Below the pieces are notes generated by a model. That model made no database searches. It worked only from the letters and a program-made list of their open reading frames with translations, and was not told the DNA's origin. Below are positions 12,745 through 24,566 of a DNA stretch of 64,000 bases, piece by piece. The DNA is from Siphonodentalium dalli (taxonomy: Eukaryota; Mollusca; Scaphopoda; Gadilida; Siphonodentaliidae), in contig CP136061.1 of NCBI GenBank assembly GCA_032622095.1, positions 14,089,287 through 14,153,286 on the forward strand. Reading direction: 5' to 3'. The position numbers and the translations under genes are program-made. How positions within the stretch are numbered: position 1 is the stretch's first letter; every line of letters starts with the position of its first letter.

Positions 12745-12970
12745 ATAACGCTGTACTTACACGATCCCTGCCGGTTCCTTGTCACATATACGTTCATTGT
12801 GGTAAATGGAGTGCCGGGAGATAATGGTACTTTAGAGCAATTTCTGAAGATTGAAACCGCCAACAAATCAATGACAATTCGTAGCGTCTACCGGTATAAC
12901 ATCGATCGAATCCTGAACTCACTGACATCGGTACATATGGCAGGTCATAGTATACAGGACACTCATTAGT
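12745..12970 (+). repeat. ~235-bp block, copy 2 of 3
   Basis: Second copy of the 8955-9190 block (ACTTACACGATCCCTGCC ... GACACTCATTAG), separated from copy 1 by the two expanded minisatellites. Confidence 0.85.
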
Positions 12971-13154
12971 ACATGTCATTTAGAATAGTCAATTCCGGAT
13001 TTGTATATACCGACGGATGCAGGAAACTATGTGGAAGCATGTGACAAATCAACCGAATATGGCAAGCACCGATAAACGTGCCCATATAAATGCACACAAA
13101 TGAGACTATCCTCTACATCTTGGATCACAAAACTTATTCGACCCAGCGTCTCCA

Positions 13155-13285
13155 TTACTGAATCGCATGAGGCGTCCTAATGTGCATATATCTACCAAGT
13201 GAGCAAGAAACAACAAATAATCAGAATACAAAAACAGAAATCAACGTGGAAACATTTTGGCTTCAATTATGGGCACTGACATCCA
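13155..13285 (+). repeat. Unexpanded counterpart of the two neighbouring minisatellites
   Basis: Between blocks 2 and 3 a single GGCGTCCTAATGTGCATATA unit is followed by AGTGAGCAAGAAA..AATCAGAAT, ACATTTTGGCTTCAA and then a single GGGCACTGACATCCA unit. The same linker lies at 12140-12215 between the two expanded arrays. So this copy of the compound unit holds about one unit of each minisatellite. Confidence 0.85.
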
Positions 13286-13304
13286 CTTGAAGCACATATG
13301 AAAT

Positions 13305-13535
13305 GCGCTCTACTTACACGATCCGTGCCGGTTCATCGGTATGTGTTCATTGAGGTAATTATAAATTGATTGTTAGAAGATAATCGTTCTATAGGACAGT
13401 GTTCTGAAGATTAGACCGCAATCAAATCAACGACAGCTCGTAGCATATACCTGGATAATATCGAGCGAATCCGGATCTCAATGACGTCGGTACACAGGGC
13501 GGGTCAACGTATACAGGACAATGATTAGTACGTTG
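13305..13535 (+). repeat. ~235-bp block, copy 3 of 3
   Basis: Third copy (ACTTACACGATCCGTGCC ... GACAATGATTAG). It is more diverged than copy 1 from copy 2 in its first third, with a small insertion around 13360. Confidence 0.85.
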
Positions 13536-13605
13536 CTTATAATTCCGGATTTCTATGTATAGTATCAACGACACTGAATAGTTCACAAGCTGGTAATCTT
13601 AAATG

Positions 13606-14088
13606 CACCTGGTGTGGGTGTATATATGTATGCTAAAAGGTTGGCTCGAGATGGTTTGGGTGTATATATGTATGCTAAAAGGTTGGCTCGAGATGGTTTG
13701 GGTGTATATATGTATGCTAAAAGGTTGGCTCGACATGGTTTGGGTGTATATATGTATGCTAAAAGGTTGGCTCGAGATGGTTTGGGTGTATATATGTATG
13801 CTAAAAGGTTGGCTCGAGATGGTTTGGGTGTATATATGTATGCTAAACGGTTGGCTCGAGATGGTTTGGGTGTATATATGTATGCTAAAAGGTAGGCTCG
13901 AGATGGTTTGGGTGTATATATGTATGCTAAAAGGTAGGCTCGAGATGGTTTGGGTGTATATATGTATGCTAAAAGGTAGGCTCGAGATGGTTTGGGTGTA
14001 TATATGTATGCTAAAAGGTTGGCTCGAAGTGGTTTGGGTGTATACATGTATGCTAAAAGGTTGGATCGAGATGGCTTATGGTTTATCA
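13606..14088. repeat. 42-bp minisatellite
   Basis: About eleven very similar units built from GGGTGTATATATGTATGCTA, AAAGGTTGGCTCGAGATGG and TTT. The unit length keeps frames open on both strands (200 codons plus, 176 codons minus), giving 14-residue peptide repeats. Opposite-strand openness over exactly the array and nothing beyond argues for chance rather than a protein. Confidence 0.95.
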
Positions 14089-17082
14089 CCGTACCAGTCG
14101 TCATATACGCCACACCACGATGGTGTCTGTTTTAGTAGTGCGAGAATGACAAATTGGATGATTAAATATTGGAAAATGACTCCGGAGATACCACAGCACA
14201 AGTGACATATTTTCCCAGATACACGATTCATATATACCCATGGTAATTGCACGATTCATATGTGTGAATCCACACCGAGCTACTGCATTCGTATAACTTG
14301 ATATCGAACATATGTGCGGACAACCCGAAACTGTATAATAGCTATATATAGTCCGGTATGACCTGTTCTCCAAGGTTCTCCATAGACAACACAGGAAGAC
14401 ACACACACAGCAACAACAATGGCGAATCCATTTATATGCCGTTACATCCGATAAATTGACAATCTTGCTAATTATACATCTACCTGGTAATTTTCCACAC
14501 AAACGATGACAACATTGTCAGTAGTGCTTCTGTTTTCATTATATTAGATACAAACGTACTGACATCTCCGTAACTCAAGATCAAAGATTAACCCATGACT
14601 GTTGAACGATTTCGACATTGCACGGAGATATGCACAATAATTTTACTATCATATATATTATACACATATAAATTATGTGTATAATATATATGATATATTT
14701 ACACGCATATATATGCGTAAAAGAATTGTATAATTCTCAATATCCATATGAATTCGTGATATTATATCGTCGTAGTCATCAGCCATCGTTGGACGGCGTA
14801 TAACAGCTAATGTGTATACAATATACCAATTAAAAACGCGGCGGTGGGTTATAAATCGACGAAAACTCATACATATATTGTTAAACTATTATTACCAAGA
14901 AGAATATAAACATGTAGACCGAAGTTATTATTCTCTCATTATCAATAGCAACGAGATACCGCATGCTGAAATCATGGGTTGCAAACAATTACCGTGACAT
15001 CACATTCAGTATTAAGTTTCTCCGCAACGAAAGATGACCATGCAATACAGACGAATTTGATCATGATTAGATACGGGGCGCTCACGGGTAGCAACAATAG
15101 CTGCTCTCAAGTAGCTCTATACATAATATCATTGGGCCACAAATAAATATTGATGTTAAAACTATTGTATTTCAAAATTCGATATCTAATAAAACAGTTT
15201 TTTTTACCCCCGAATCCAAATGAATAGTAATTTAGAGGCGCTTAATCGGATTATTCAATACATGTTCCTTAATAATGGATTTCACTCTATGTGATTGTCC
15301 CAGTTCGAGATTGCACGATTTAAGAAATTTTGGAGGGTGATTTTGCTTTGCGTCGCTCACAATCATAATATCTCTCCCGCGGGTAATCAATTCAATGTTT
15401 TATATTGACCATGGATGACTAAAGAACAAGTATCGTATTACAACGAAATATATTCCCTGTGTTGTTCATAGAGTTCGTAAAGTCAGATCAGTTCGGAATA
15501 TAAAAAAGTTCCCGGGTTTTAACAGGGTGGAATATGATATTTACAGGCATAACTGGAGTAGACAATCATGGCATGATCTAGATTTATATACGAAAATTAC
15601 TTGACATCTACAAACAGAGCTGGAACTAGCATTAAATGGATTTCTCCTTAAATAAATGATTTTGTAATTCCCTTGGTAATTACCAATTTCACTCCCCAAT
15701 GACCATTCATAACCATATGATGAAGAATTGCTGCAGATCTAAACATATGAGTTATATACCAGAGCTTAGTGCCAGTCTGGTTGGAGCATTGGAGAAACAA
15801 CATTTATCGAGAATGCCACAAAAAAGAACACTCGCTCAATCAATTAAGTTCGCTCACATTCGATTTCTATGAGGAGTACCCAAGAGAAAACAAACTAAAT
15901 TACCTGCTAACATATGGTGACAATTTGATGGGGTTGACACCGTGAAATTCTGAAAGGCGCAAAGTCATGATGGCGAGAACGCGACGATGATTGGCCCGGG
16001 GTGAATCGGTAGCGATAGCGTGATTTATCGAATCGCTCGAGAATATCGTTGCTCAGAAGACTTTATCGGTTAATGATAAGGGGACGTCGATTTTCGAGAA
16101 ATTTGACAAAGAAACCAACTATCCTCTAAAAACCGAATTAAAGTTGCACCCGAGTGCTCCTATATATCATATATGTTAGAAAAAAGATCATAGCTAGTAA
16201 TTTTGAGTCTCAAAAATATGCATTTGTGTCAAAATTTCATGTTTACATATATTCTCCAACAAGTTATGCCCAACATAATATATATATATATCAAGCAATA
16301 CAGGTGGATAACTAGAAATTACTTCCAGTTGGTGGGGGAATATATATAGCCCATACCACTCAACGGGATAAGCTGCCACTGACCTTGTCGAGTCACCCAA
16401 TCAATCGTGTTTGCAGCAAGTGACTAACTGGGTCGCACTTTAGGCTGACTACCACCGGTCAGGGAAGAAGTTTGCAATTGACGTCCTTTCATCCTTAAAA
16501 GACATAATTATTTTTACTATAAATATACCCATACGTCGCACAATGGGCTATTATAGTGTCACAAATTCACCCTCTGAGGACCTCATTATGCATGGCCTCA
16601 TCTGATATGGGATACCTAGATACAGAGAAAACTTTACTTGACAAAAATATTTCTGAAGATTCTAAAAGACTAGTTAATGTGATGAAAGAGATGAGACCTA
16701 AGCAGAATGAGGTCCACAGATGTTGAATTTAGTTATAGAAGTTCGCTATGCCGGGTAGCGTCACTAAGGTTACCATATGGGAAATTAATTCTGCAAATGA
16801 CCGTCACAATATTAACAGGAAGGGTTTATTGGTTAAAGGACATACTTATTTTATACTAAATATTGGTTGGACGATTGAACCAACTGAATACAGTTGCAAC
16901 CTATTTTTGTCCTTGATTTCCCAAACGATGCATGGCGTTAGGTCTGACATTCCCAACTTGATTGTGTCCAAATTGAGATATCCCAAGCCCCCATTGAACT
17001 GTGAAAATGTTCGGGCATATGCATGATTGTGTATATCGACTGGATTGATTTATATAATACCATTCATTTTGGTCGTGCCCGT
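14089..17082. other. Gene-free region
   Basis: About 3 kb of AT-rich DNA with no recognisable gene; ORFs are below 135 codons, overlap on opposite strands and match no family I know. The perfect palindrome at 14649-14693 is listed separately. Confidence 0.5.
14649..14693. repeat. Perfect AT-rich palindrome, 20-bp arms
   Basis: TCATATATATTATACACATA, a 5-base loop, then its exact complement. It can form a hairpin but is low-complexity and may reflect simple-sequence evolution. Confidence 0.85.
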
Positions 17083-17084
17083 TA

Positions 17085-18435
17085 GTCCAAGTCTTCTCGT
17101 ACTAAAACTAGCTAAGATTTTGGGATGGAGAGATGCTAGTGTTTAGTCCGAGAACGCGCGCATAGCCTTCTTATGACACGAGTTAAGCGTTAATGACCCG
17201 CTCAAATAAAACCACAATTATATGAAATAAAATATCACAATTGCGACAATAAAATATATTTTCCGCAGAAGACATGCTATTTGATCTGAACCCCACATCA
17301 GTTGTGAATTGAAAGCGGTAATTTAATTCGAAAAGAGACATTTACCGCAATGTTTACAAATTTTTAAAAGTATGCAAACTCAGTTGACCTCGCGAACTGT
17401 GTTCGGCATTTTCCGTTGAAAATATTCCGTAGATTTTCGACTGACAACGCAAATTACGATGAATTCTCCATTGTAATCGTAATTATGTGTGTCAATAAAT
17501 AAAAAATAAATATATTAATTAAACATTGAAGATATAAATGTAATACATTAAATAAATTACGGGGAATTACAACCCTCTCAAAGTTTAAAACAGTGTAAAC
17601 ACAACGAACATTAGAATAAATAATATGGTGCTACATTTCCCACATTTGGTGGACTTCAGCGAAATTAAGATATATACTAAGCGAACAGAGCAATATACTG
17701 CTCTTGTTAAGCACACAAAAATTTGTATAAATTTGTAACCTTAAGTTTGAAAAGTCCCACTAAAACGGAAGAACTATATTTCGAAACTGTGTGATTCGGT
17801 TCTCCGATTATTTTATCAACACAAAAGTCAAAATGCACATGGATGAAAATCACACGCATGGCAAGTCAGACACAAGAGTTCTAATTTGCTCCAATTTTGA
17901 CAAGTTGCTTGCGAAAATTGTCAACAAAACTACCTTTCTGATCCTCCATTATGTCATTAAGTTTTTAGTGCGGGAATTGTTCTCAAAGCACATTGGAAAC
18001 TGGACTTTGCGGCGATCGGTTTTCACCATTTGTTCGGAAAACCCCGCGCTATATATAGAAACGGAAACTAGAATACTCAGAACAAACACCGGACAATGCC
18101 GAAGTTCTTCGGAACCTGAGTTCGGCTTTCAGTTAAGTAAACAAACAGAAAAAACAACGATGTTTGCGGCAATCAACCGGAATATTATATGTGTAATTTA
18201 ACATTAAAGTTAGATTATTATACACCATTCTGACCATAAGATGTCACTCTTTCCGACGTATATAGCATCATGTATTGCTTTGTTAGGTAAATCGAGTAAA
18301 ATACACCACAGATTCCCGCAACAGATCCTGTGCGTAACTCGTGTCATAAGAAGGCTATGCGCGCGTTCTCGGACTAAACACTAACATCTCTCCATCACAA
18401 AATATTAGCTAGTTTTAGTACGAGAAGACTTGGAC
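17085..18435. mobile_element. 1.35-kb TA-flanked transposon with ~104-bp terminal inverted repeats
   Basis: Left arm 17085-17188 begins GTCCAAGTCTTCTCGTAC; the right arm 18332-18435 is its complement with only about four differences, so the element is fairly young or its arms are constrained. TA stands at both junctions (17083-17084, 18436-18437). The interior holds a 136-codon plus-strand ORF (17791-18201) with no transposase motif that I can see; a non-autonomous element is most likely. Confidence 0.8.
17791..18201 (+). CDS. Unrecognised 136-codon ORF inside a transposon
   Basis: This open frame lies wholly between the inverted repeats of the 17085-18435 element. The predicted product is basic to neutral, with a His-rich patch near residues 17-23 and no obvious signal peptide, zinc finger or DDE motif. 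It is the longest ORF of the element. It could be a remnant of an element-encoded protein or a chance ORF in AT-rich DNA; I cannot decide from sequence alone. Confidence 0.2.
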   Translation: MIRFSDYFINTKVKMHMDENHTHGKSDTRVLICSNFDKLLAKIVNKTTFLILHYVIKFLVRELFSKHIGNWTLRRSVFTICSENPALYIETETRILRTNTGQCRSSSEPEFGFQLSKQTEKTTMFAAINRNIICVI

Positions 18436-18437
18436 TA

Positions 18438-19214
18438 GCGAGTTGTATGCTGCACTCCGTAATCTTGTGATTGTTAGTTTTTTAGACGGGCAGAGGGACG
18501 GGCAGGGGGACGGACAGATACCTCAATTTGTTGCATTAGTCCATGAGCTGGTAGGACCCCTGGTGCACCCACTCCATAACTTAACTTCTTTTGTATTATT
18601 ATGTACCCTAATGTGTTACCATTATGATGGGGGGATAGTATCCCATTTATGGGGATGTCATTGAGATTGAATTTAACAGGTGATGTGTCATTTTGTAGGT
18701 ATTGGAATACTCTATATCACTGACGACGTCACAAGATGTCAAAAAGGTCACGCGATGGCAATGCAAATGCAAATATAATAGTCTGGAAGCTGATAGGGTA
18801 CTTGTACACCGCACACCACAGGTCTTAACTTCACCTCACTCATTTTCTTCCTTGTTATGTCCCTCAACTTTTAAGCAATGTTAACACGGAAAGAAAGTGG
18901 CCGTGTAGACACGAAACAAGATGGCGTCCAACATGGTCGCCGTGTTTTAAGACGAGGCACTATAAGTTAGTTTGATGTAAATTATAGAGAGTAAATCTTG
19001 ACATATGTATACAAATGTATATATTACTGTGAAGCTAAGACACAATGTTAGCGTTTTATGGCAAAATTGGAAATCCCATTCCAAGATAGCCATCAAAATG
19101 GTCGCTGGTTGTGGAAAATGTGACTATTTTTCACTAATATTTTCTAGATTAGTTTCTGCTGATTGGAACTGATGAGAATTGCAACTTTATTTAAAATTGT
19201 TTAAGTTAACAGAT
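18438..19214. other. Gene-free region with a stray satellite-like unit
   Basis: At 18438-18545 the sequence TTGTATGCTGCACTCCGTAATC and following GGGCAGAGGGACGGGCAG resembles the units arrayed at 25.6-26.8 kb. The remainder has no recognisable gene. Confidence 0.5.
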
Positions 19215-19740
19215 CATTGGATTTCAAATTTGAATCCGTAGCCGCACACTGCAACCCACATTTATTATATATTGTTAATGTTAACTGATCATTGGAGCAA
19301 TGAAATATGCCATTCTGTGAGTCACAGTCCCTTCCGTTCTCTCAAAATTTTGATTTTACAGAACGTGCTATAAAATTTCACAAAAAATCACCATTGGGTT
19401 CCTAGTCATATTACAAAATGAAATGAGCAGAACTGTGCATTGTGCAATGAGGCACACCTTTACCTATGAATATTCCTACTCAATGGAACCAAAATGGTCA
19501 CTTTGACACAAAATGACCGCCAAAATGGCAGTCATATTATGGAAAATGGTAGATATATTGCCCCAGCGCGCCTTGCAATCACTTACAAGTTGTGGTTCAT
19601 GAATAAAATCGACTTATAATCCTTCTATACTTTGAATACTAACATTGCTGATGCACCTTGGTTAATAGTTACTATTGTAACCACTGACATTACAAGACAT
19701 ATTGGATTTCTCTCTCACAAACGCGATATACAAATTAACT
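19215..19740. repeat. Left arm of a ~3-kb inverted-repeat structure
   Basis: Complementary, with gaps and mismatches, to 21848-22275: for example TTCAAATTTGAATCCGTAGC, AGCAGAACTGTGCATTGTGC, ATATTGCCCCAGC and GTAACCACTGACATTAC all have inverted partners there. Between the arms lies a tandem array with a later transposon in it. Identity looks well below that of recent elements. Confidence 0.75.
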
Positions 19741-20039
19741 TTTCAGGTTTGGACCATTTTTTTCAAGTAAAATTGAACTATCTTTGGTATTAAAGATGTT
19801 TATCGTTTTGAACTGTCTTACATGTGTCACACGGGGTGTTTTTTAGACAAAATTACTCAAGATGGCTTGCAAAATGGCAATCAGATATGTAAAAAATCCA
19901 CATATATCCCATACATTATTCTATGCTGTTCCGAAAAGGTATCAAATTGTAACTCACTAGTACTTGGTTATTAAAATGTTACTTAATCAACTGACAACTA
20001 AACATCTCTATTGATTAGCATATACTTGAGTTATTGTGG

Positions 20040-21161
20040 AAATCGATAGCCACCATAGGCCCACCTTTGCGACACACCCATGGCCATAGTGTTACTCTAT
20101 ATATAGACCAGACAAATGACCATATAACCACTCACTTTATATACAAACACCTCACCCATGACCATGCAGCCACCATTGGGTATATCCGTACACCCCACCC
20201 ATGACCATACAGCCCCGAGTCACCATACAGACACAACAGGTATACTCATACACCTGACCCATGACTATTTAATCACTATATATCTGTTCACCTCATGCAT
20301 GATCATACATTGATGGGCTATAATACAGTCCCTCCTTGTATATATATATTCACCTCACTATTGGCATCCATATATACATATTCGCAACAACCATGGTCCT
20401 ATAACCACTCAAGATATACATATACACCCAACCATGACCATTGAATCATTCCAGGTATACATATACACCTCAGCAATGGCCATGTAGCTAAATGCTTTAT
20501 ACACATACACCTCACCCATGACCACATAGCCAAACTTGGGTATACATGCACACCCCACACATGACCATACAGACATGAGTCACCATGCAGGTACACCGGG
20601 TATACTCCTGCAACTGACCCATGACCATATGGTCACTTTCTGTATACCTATGGTCCACACACAGAATCATAGTCACTCCTTGTATCATGTATACATATTC
20701 ACCTCACCATTGACGATATGGTCACTCCCTGTATACCTATTCACCACACCCATTGCCATATAGCCACTCGATATATACGTATACACCCAACCATGACAAC
20801 AGTAACTCAACGCCTTCATATACACCCCACCAATGGCCATATGGCCACCTGCTTTATAGACAAAACACCTCACACATGGCCATACAGCCACAATTGGGTA
20901 CACCCGTACACCTCACACATGACCATACAGTAATTAGTCACCATGTAGGCACACCAGGTACACTCCCAGGCCTGACCCATAACCATACATACATATTTAC
21001 CACAGTCATGATCATACAGTCACGCAATGAATACCTATTCACCTCACCATTACCCATACAGTTACCCCAGTATACATATTCTCCACGCCGATGGCCATAT
21101 AACCACCCAAGATATACATATACACCCTAACAATGACCATACGGTCACTCCAGGTATGCAT
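20040..21161. repeat. Degenerate ~60-bp tandem array, left part
   Basis: Variants of CCATGACCATATAGCCAC followed by GTATACATATACACCTCACC recur about every 60 bp with much substitution and small indels. The array is split by the 21162-21723 element and continues afterwards. Confidence 0.8.
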
Positions 21162-21723
21162 AGTGTTCGCGCTATCAGTGGCCAAATTGGCCAATGGCCA
21201 ATTCTTTTCGAAATTGGCCAATACAAATTTCATTTGGCCAAACATTTTGTTTACCACAAATGGAGACGGGAAGCTAATTCAAAAGTGCTGAATAGATCGA
21301 CAGACTCTACGAAGTTAGGCGACGATAGTATTTCGCACTTCGGGAATATCGTACCGTGAAAATCTGTCTCCCGTCTAATAATAATCTAGCTTCACATCAT
21401 GAAAGGTTTGAAATCAATAGATATTCAACAGTTATCATCTCATGATAATAAGCAACATTTTTTTTATTTCAGAGAAAATAGCGATGACAACTAACACAGC
21501 TCATTACTTTATTAGTTAGCTACCTATAATTATGTTCCTAAAATATTTTGTTGTTTAAAGTTGTTTTAATTATGATTTTATTCTGAGTAACAAATAAAGT
21601 TTAAAACAAATATTTTAGTCATCAATTCTGAACTGCTCAGAAAATGAGGATTTAATTTGAATAAATTGTTATACATTTGGTCAAACTTTTGGCCACAATA
21701 TTTTTCGGTCCAGCGCGAACACT
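21162..21723. mobile_element. 562-bp hAT-like non-autonomous element
   Basis: Perfect 12-bp terminal inverted repeats AGTGTTCGCGCT / AGCGCGAACACT. Flanking 8-mers GTATGCAT (21154-21161) and GTATACAT (21724-21731) form an 8-bp target duplication with one difference, and GTATACAT is a normal motif of the surrounding array. TTGGCCA motifs cluster near both ends. The 8-bp duplication and AGTGTTCGC start fit the hAT superfamily. ORFs inside are short and unrecognised. Confidence 0.8.
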
Positions 21724-21830
21724 GTATACATATACACCTCACCAATGACCATACAGCTCTTCCAGATATACAAGTACCCCACACACGGCCATTCATACAT
21801 TCCACACTTGCATACATAATTCATAATCAT
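21724..21830. repeat. Degenerate ~60-bp tandem array, right part
   Basis: About two further units (GTATACATATACACCTCACC, CAATGACCATACAG) continue the 20040-21161 array after the hAT-like insertion. Confidence 0.75.
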
Positions 21831-21847
21831 ATTTTAACTTTGTGAGA

Positions 21848-22275
21848 GAAAAATCCAATAGTTCTGGTAATGTCAGTGGTTACAATAGTAACTATTAACC
21901 AAGGTGTATCAGCAATGTTTGTATTCAATGTAGAAGGCATATAAGTTGATGTTATCTATCAACCACAACTTGAAAGTGATTGCACGGCGGGCTGGGGCAA
22001 TATATCTACTCCCCCCATAATTTAGCCGCCATCTTGCCGGTCATTTTGAGTCAAAATGACGTTTTTGGTTCCATTGAGTTGGAATATTATAAGTAAAGGT
22101 ATGCCTCACATACATTGCACAGTTCTGCTCATTTCTTTTTGTAATATGACTAGAATCCCAATGGTGATTTTTGGTGAAATTTTATTCCATTGCTCCAAAG
22201 GTCAGTTAACATAAAAAACATATATTAAATGCGGGTTGCAATGTGCGGCGATGGATTCAATTTTGAAATCCAAAA
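21848..22275. repeat. Right arm of the ~3-kb inverted-repeat structure
   Basis: Inverted partner of 19215-19740; order of matching blocks is mirrored. It begins immediately after the tandem array, whereas on the left about 300 bp separate arm and array, so the structure is asymmetric. Confidence 0.75.
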
Positions 22276-24566
22276 TAGCTGCTGGCAGTCATGTTTTTTA
22301 ACGTGATTGATGGCTCCCATCTATAGGACACCCCGATGATTGGTATGAAGTTTGTTGTTGATCGGGTGAGGGATATGGTCTGTATGGTGTGGCAAAGGAT
22401 TTAGTCATACAAAGCGAGAAATCGAAGATAGCTGCCGGCGGCCATGTTTTTCATCGAAAATCGTTCAAAAATGGTCAGAATCCATATAAAAAAAGGCGAT
22501 GTTATATTGGTTTGTTGCCACACGAGGACGCCCGCCAACGGTCTCTCGCCATATTAACAGTCGAGTTTAAATTGAGAAAAAGGAATGGAATAAGACCACG
22601 GTCTGAAGGGATCTACAATCTAGATCAAAAGACATGGGGTGTGACAACGACCGTATTATCAGGGAGTACCGGTACACAGCAGTATGGATATGGATTGAGA
22701 GAATCATGCTCCCATGAGACCTTGAGGGGTTGGTGGAAAGTTTAACAGAGAGGGTAAAATTGTACACACTAAATGAAGTTCCCGTCCCAGACACCAAAAT
22801 TAAAAAGAAATTCTGAGTCAAAAAGGGGCATAACAGATAACATCCATTGAACCAAACCATTTTCGAATTTGACCTGTATTTTTATGATGCTCATGTCACA
22901 TCTGAGTCGAGAAGGGACATATCTCCGTCAAAAATGGTTGGACCAGACCCATATGTTGGTGTGGATCAAGTGGGAGAGTTCAGTTGAAAATTCCAAGGCA
23001 GACACTCCCAGCAGAGACCCTCCAGCCACGTCTCCGATCATAGAACAACGTGTTTTTCATTTTTGCATGGATTGAAGATATGTTTTGTAACTGTGCTGCC
23101 ATAGGACAGAATCGAATTACTGTACATGCAATAGTACAACAGGTATAATTAATTTATGTGGTTGCCTTTTTCGGCAATAATATCTTAGTTACCCATGTAG
23201 ATTTTAGCATTCGATAATCTTCTAAAGTCTACTGAAGTTGACAGCAATGTTACTATGTCAGTGATCAAATTTGAAACAATTGCTATGGAAACAAGTACAT
23301 TGGGTCCACCCAACATATTATTTGTAATGGACATCTATGACTAACTTACCCCGCGGATAGTATCACGCATTGAAGTTTTTCTGAACGAAATTGAGGAAGT
23401 AATACACAAAAAGTCAATTGAATTGGCCATTGTGACATTATTTGGGATAATGGTTGTCATGGAAACCATAATTATGTTCATATAAGTCCACATTTTACCT
23501 CCGAAGTGAATGAATTTCTGATATAGGACATGTCGGTGGAATAAATTCTGAGAAATTATTCGCAAAGCGTTATCATTTTCATTTGAAAATGGTAATTTTA
23601 CGATATTTTCGCTAGCAGTTGCCATGGCAACAAGATGTATGTTATGTATTAAATTACCAACTCAACTCAAAAACTCTAATATTAATATTAACCCAACACA
23701 ATCGCTATATATTTACGTCGTATGACTATATTTAATATTTATTTGTGAGGGTCAAATTAAAATTTACTTGATTTATCTTTAGCATAGTCCAGGCCGTCAT
23801 TGCACAAATACCATAAAAAGTGGTATCTAAAAAATGTGATGATCTAAACTTAAGGTTATCAAAAGTAAACAATGACCATATGAAATAAAGTATATCATAT
23901 ACCAAATTGAACATAGTGGTGATGCCCTATTGTTTGTGCATTTATGAAAGGGAATGCCTTTATGACTAAAGCTTTAGGGTTGGCGGCATATGAGACCATC
24001 AATAAAAAATAGACAGAAAAATGATATATTTTCCAATGACCTTGACCTTAGTGGTTGACCTTGACCCTACATGTCCTAGTGACCCAGTTCAGTTGATGAA
24101 CCATTGATTGCACTATGAGTTCACATCATTTATTCAAACACAAGTCTAACTGTTTCCATACTAGGGCATTTTTTCACTTTTCCCCAAATATGTTATGACG
24201 TTACCATGGAAACAAGAAATTCTCCTGAACCATGACCCGCAGCCCGGGCACCCCCCTCCAAATTTTTTCCCCATATTCCATTTTACATATCGGCAAAGTT
24301 TCATGCTTTAATCCGGTCTGTCACGATTTTGCTAAATTTTGACCCTAAGCCACCGGGCTAAGAGAGACGGGCAGAGCTCTAAGACTATATATGCCCCGAA
24401 CCTCATCCAACGATTGATGGGGAGCAGACTGAGATTGGTCCCTATCGTGCGAGGTGTATGGTGCTCTCCGTAATCCTGTGAGTGTGAGTCTTTGGACGGT
24501 CAATTTTTGGTATATCCTTCATGTAAGAATACATGAAACCCCGCACCCGCTCCAATCTCCATATGT
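22276..24566. other. Gene-free region
   Basis: No recognisable gene. A 118-codon plus-strand ORF (22389-22745) overlaps a 97-codon minus-strand one and matches nothing known to me. AAGATGGCTGC..GGCAGCCATG-type tracts (about 22265 and 22425) also occur in the 46.15-kb element, so this is probably old repeat DNA. Two TGACCTTGA sites are listed separately. Confidence 0.45.
24037..24064. promoter_or_regulatory. Paired TGACCTTGA motifs (nuclear-receptor-like), speculative
   Basis: TGACCTTGA occurs at 24037-24045 and 24056-24064. Its complement TCAAGGTCA matches the extended half-site bound by ERR/SF-1-type nuclear receptors. No gene lies nearby and the motif may simply be part of a repeat, so function is doubtful. 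Confidence 0.15.

Noticed and set aside
13583-14205. 200-codon plus and 176-codon minus ORFs
   Set aside because: Both are products of a stop-free 42-bp unit; simultaneous openness on both strands argues against a gene.
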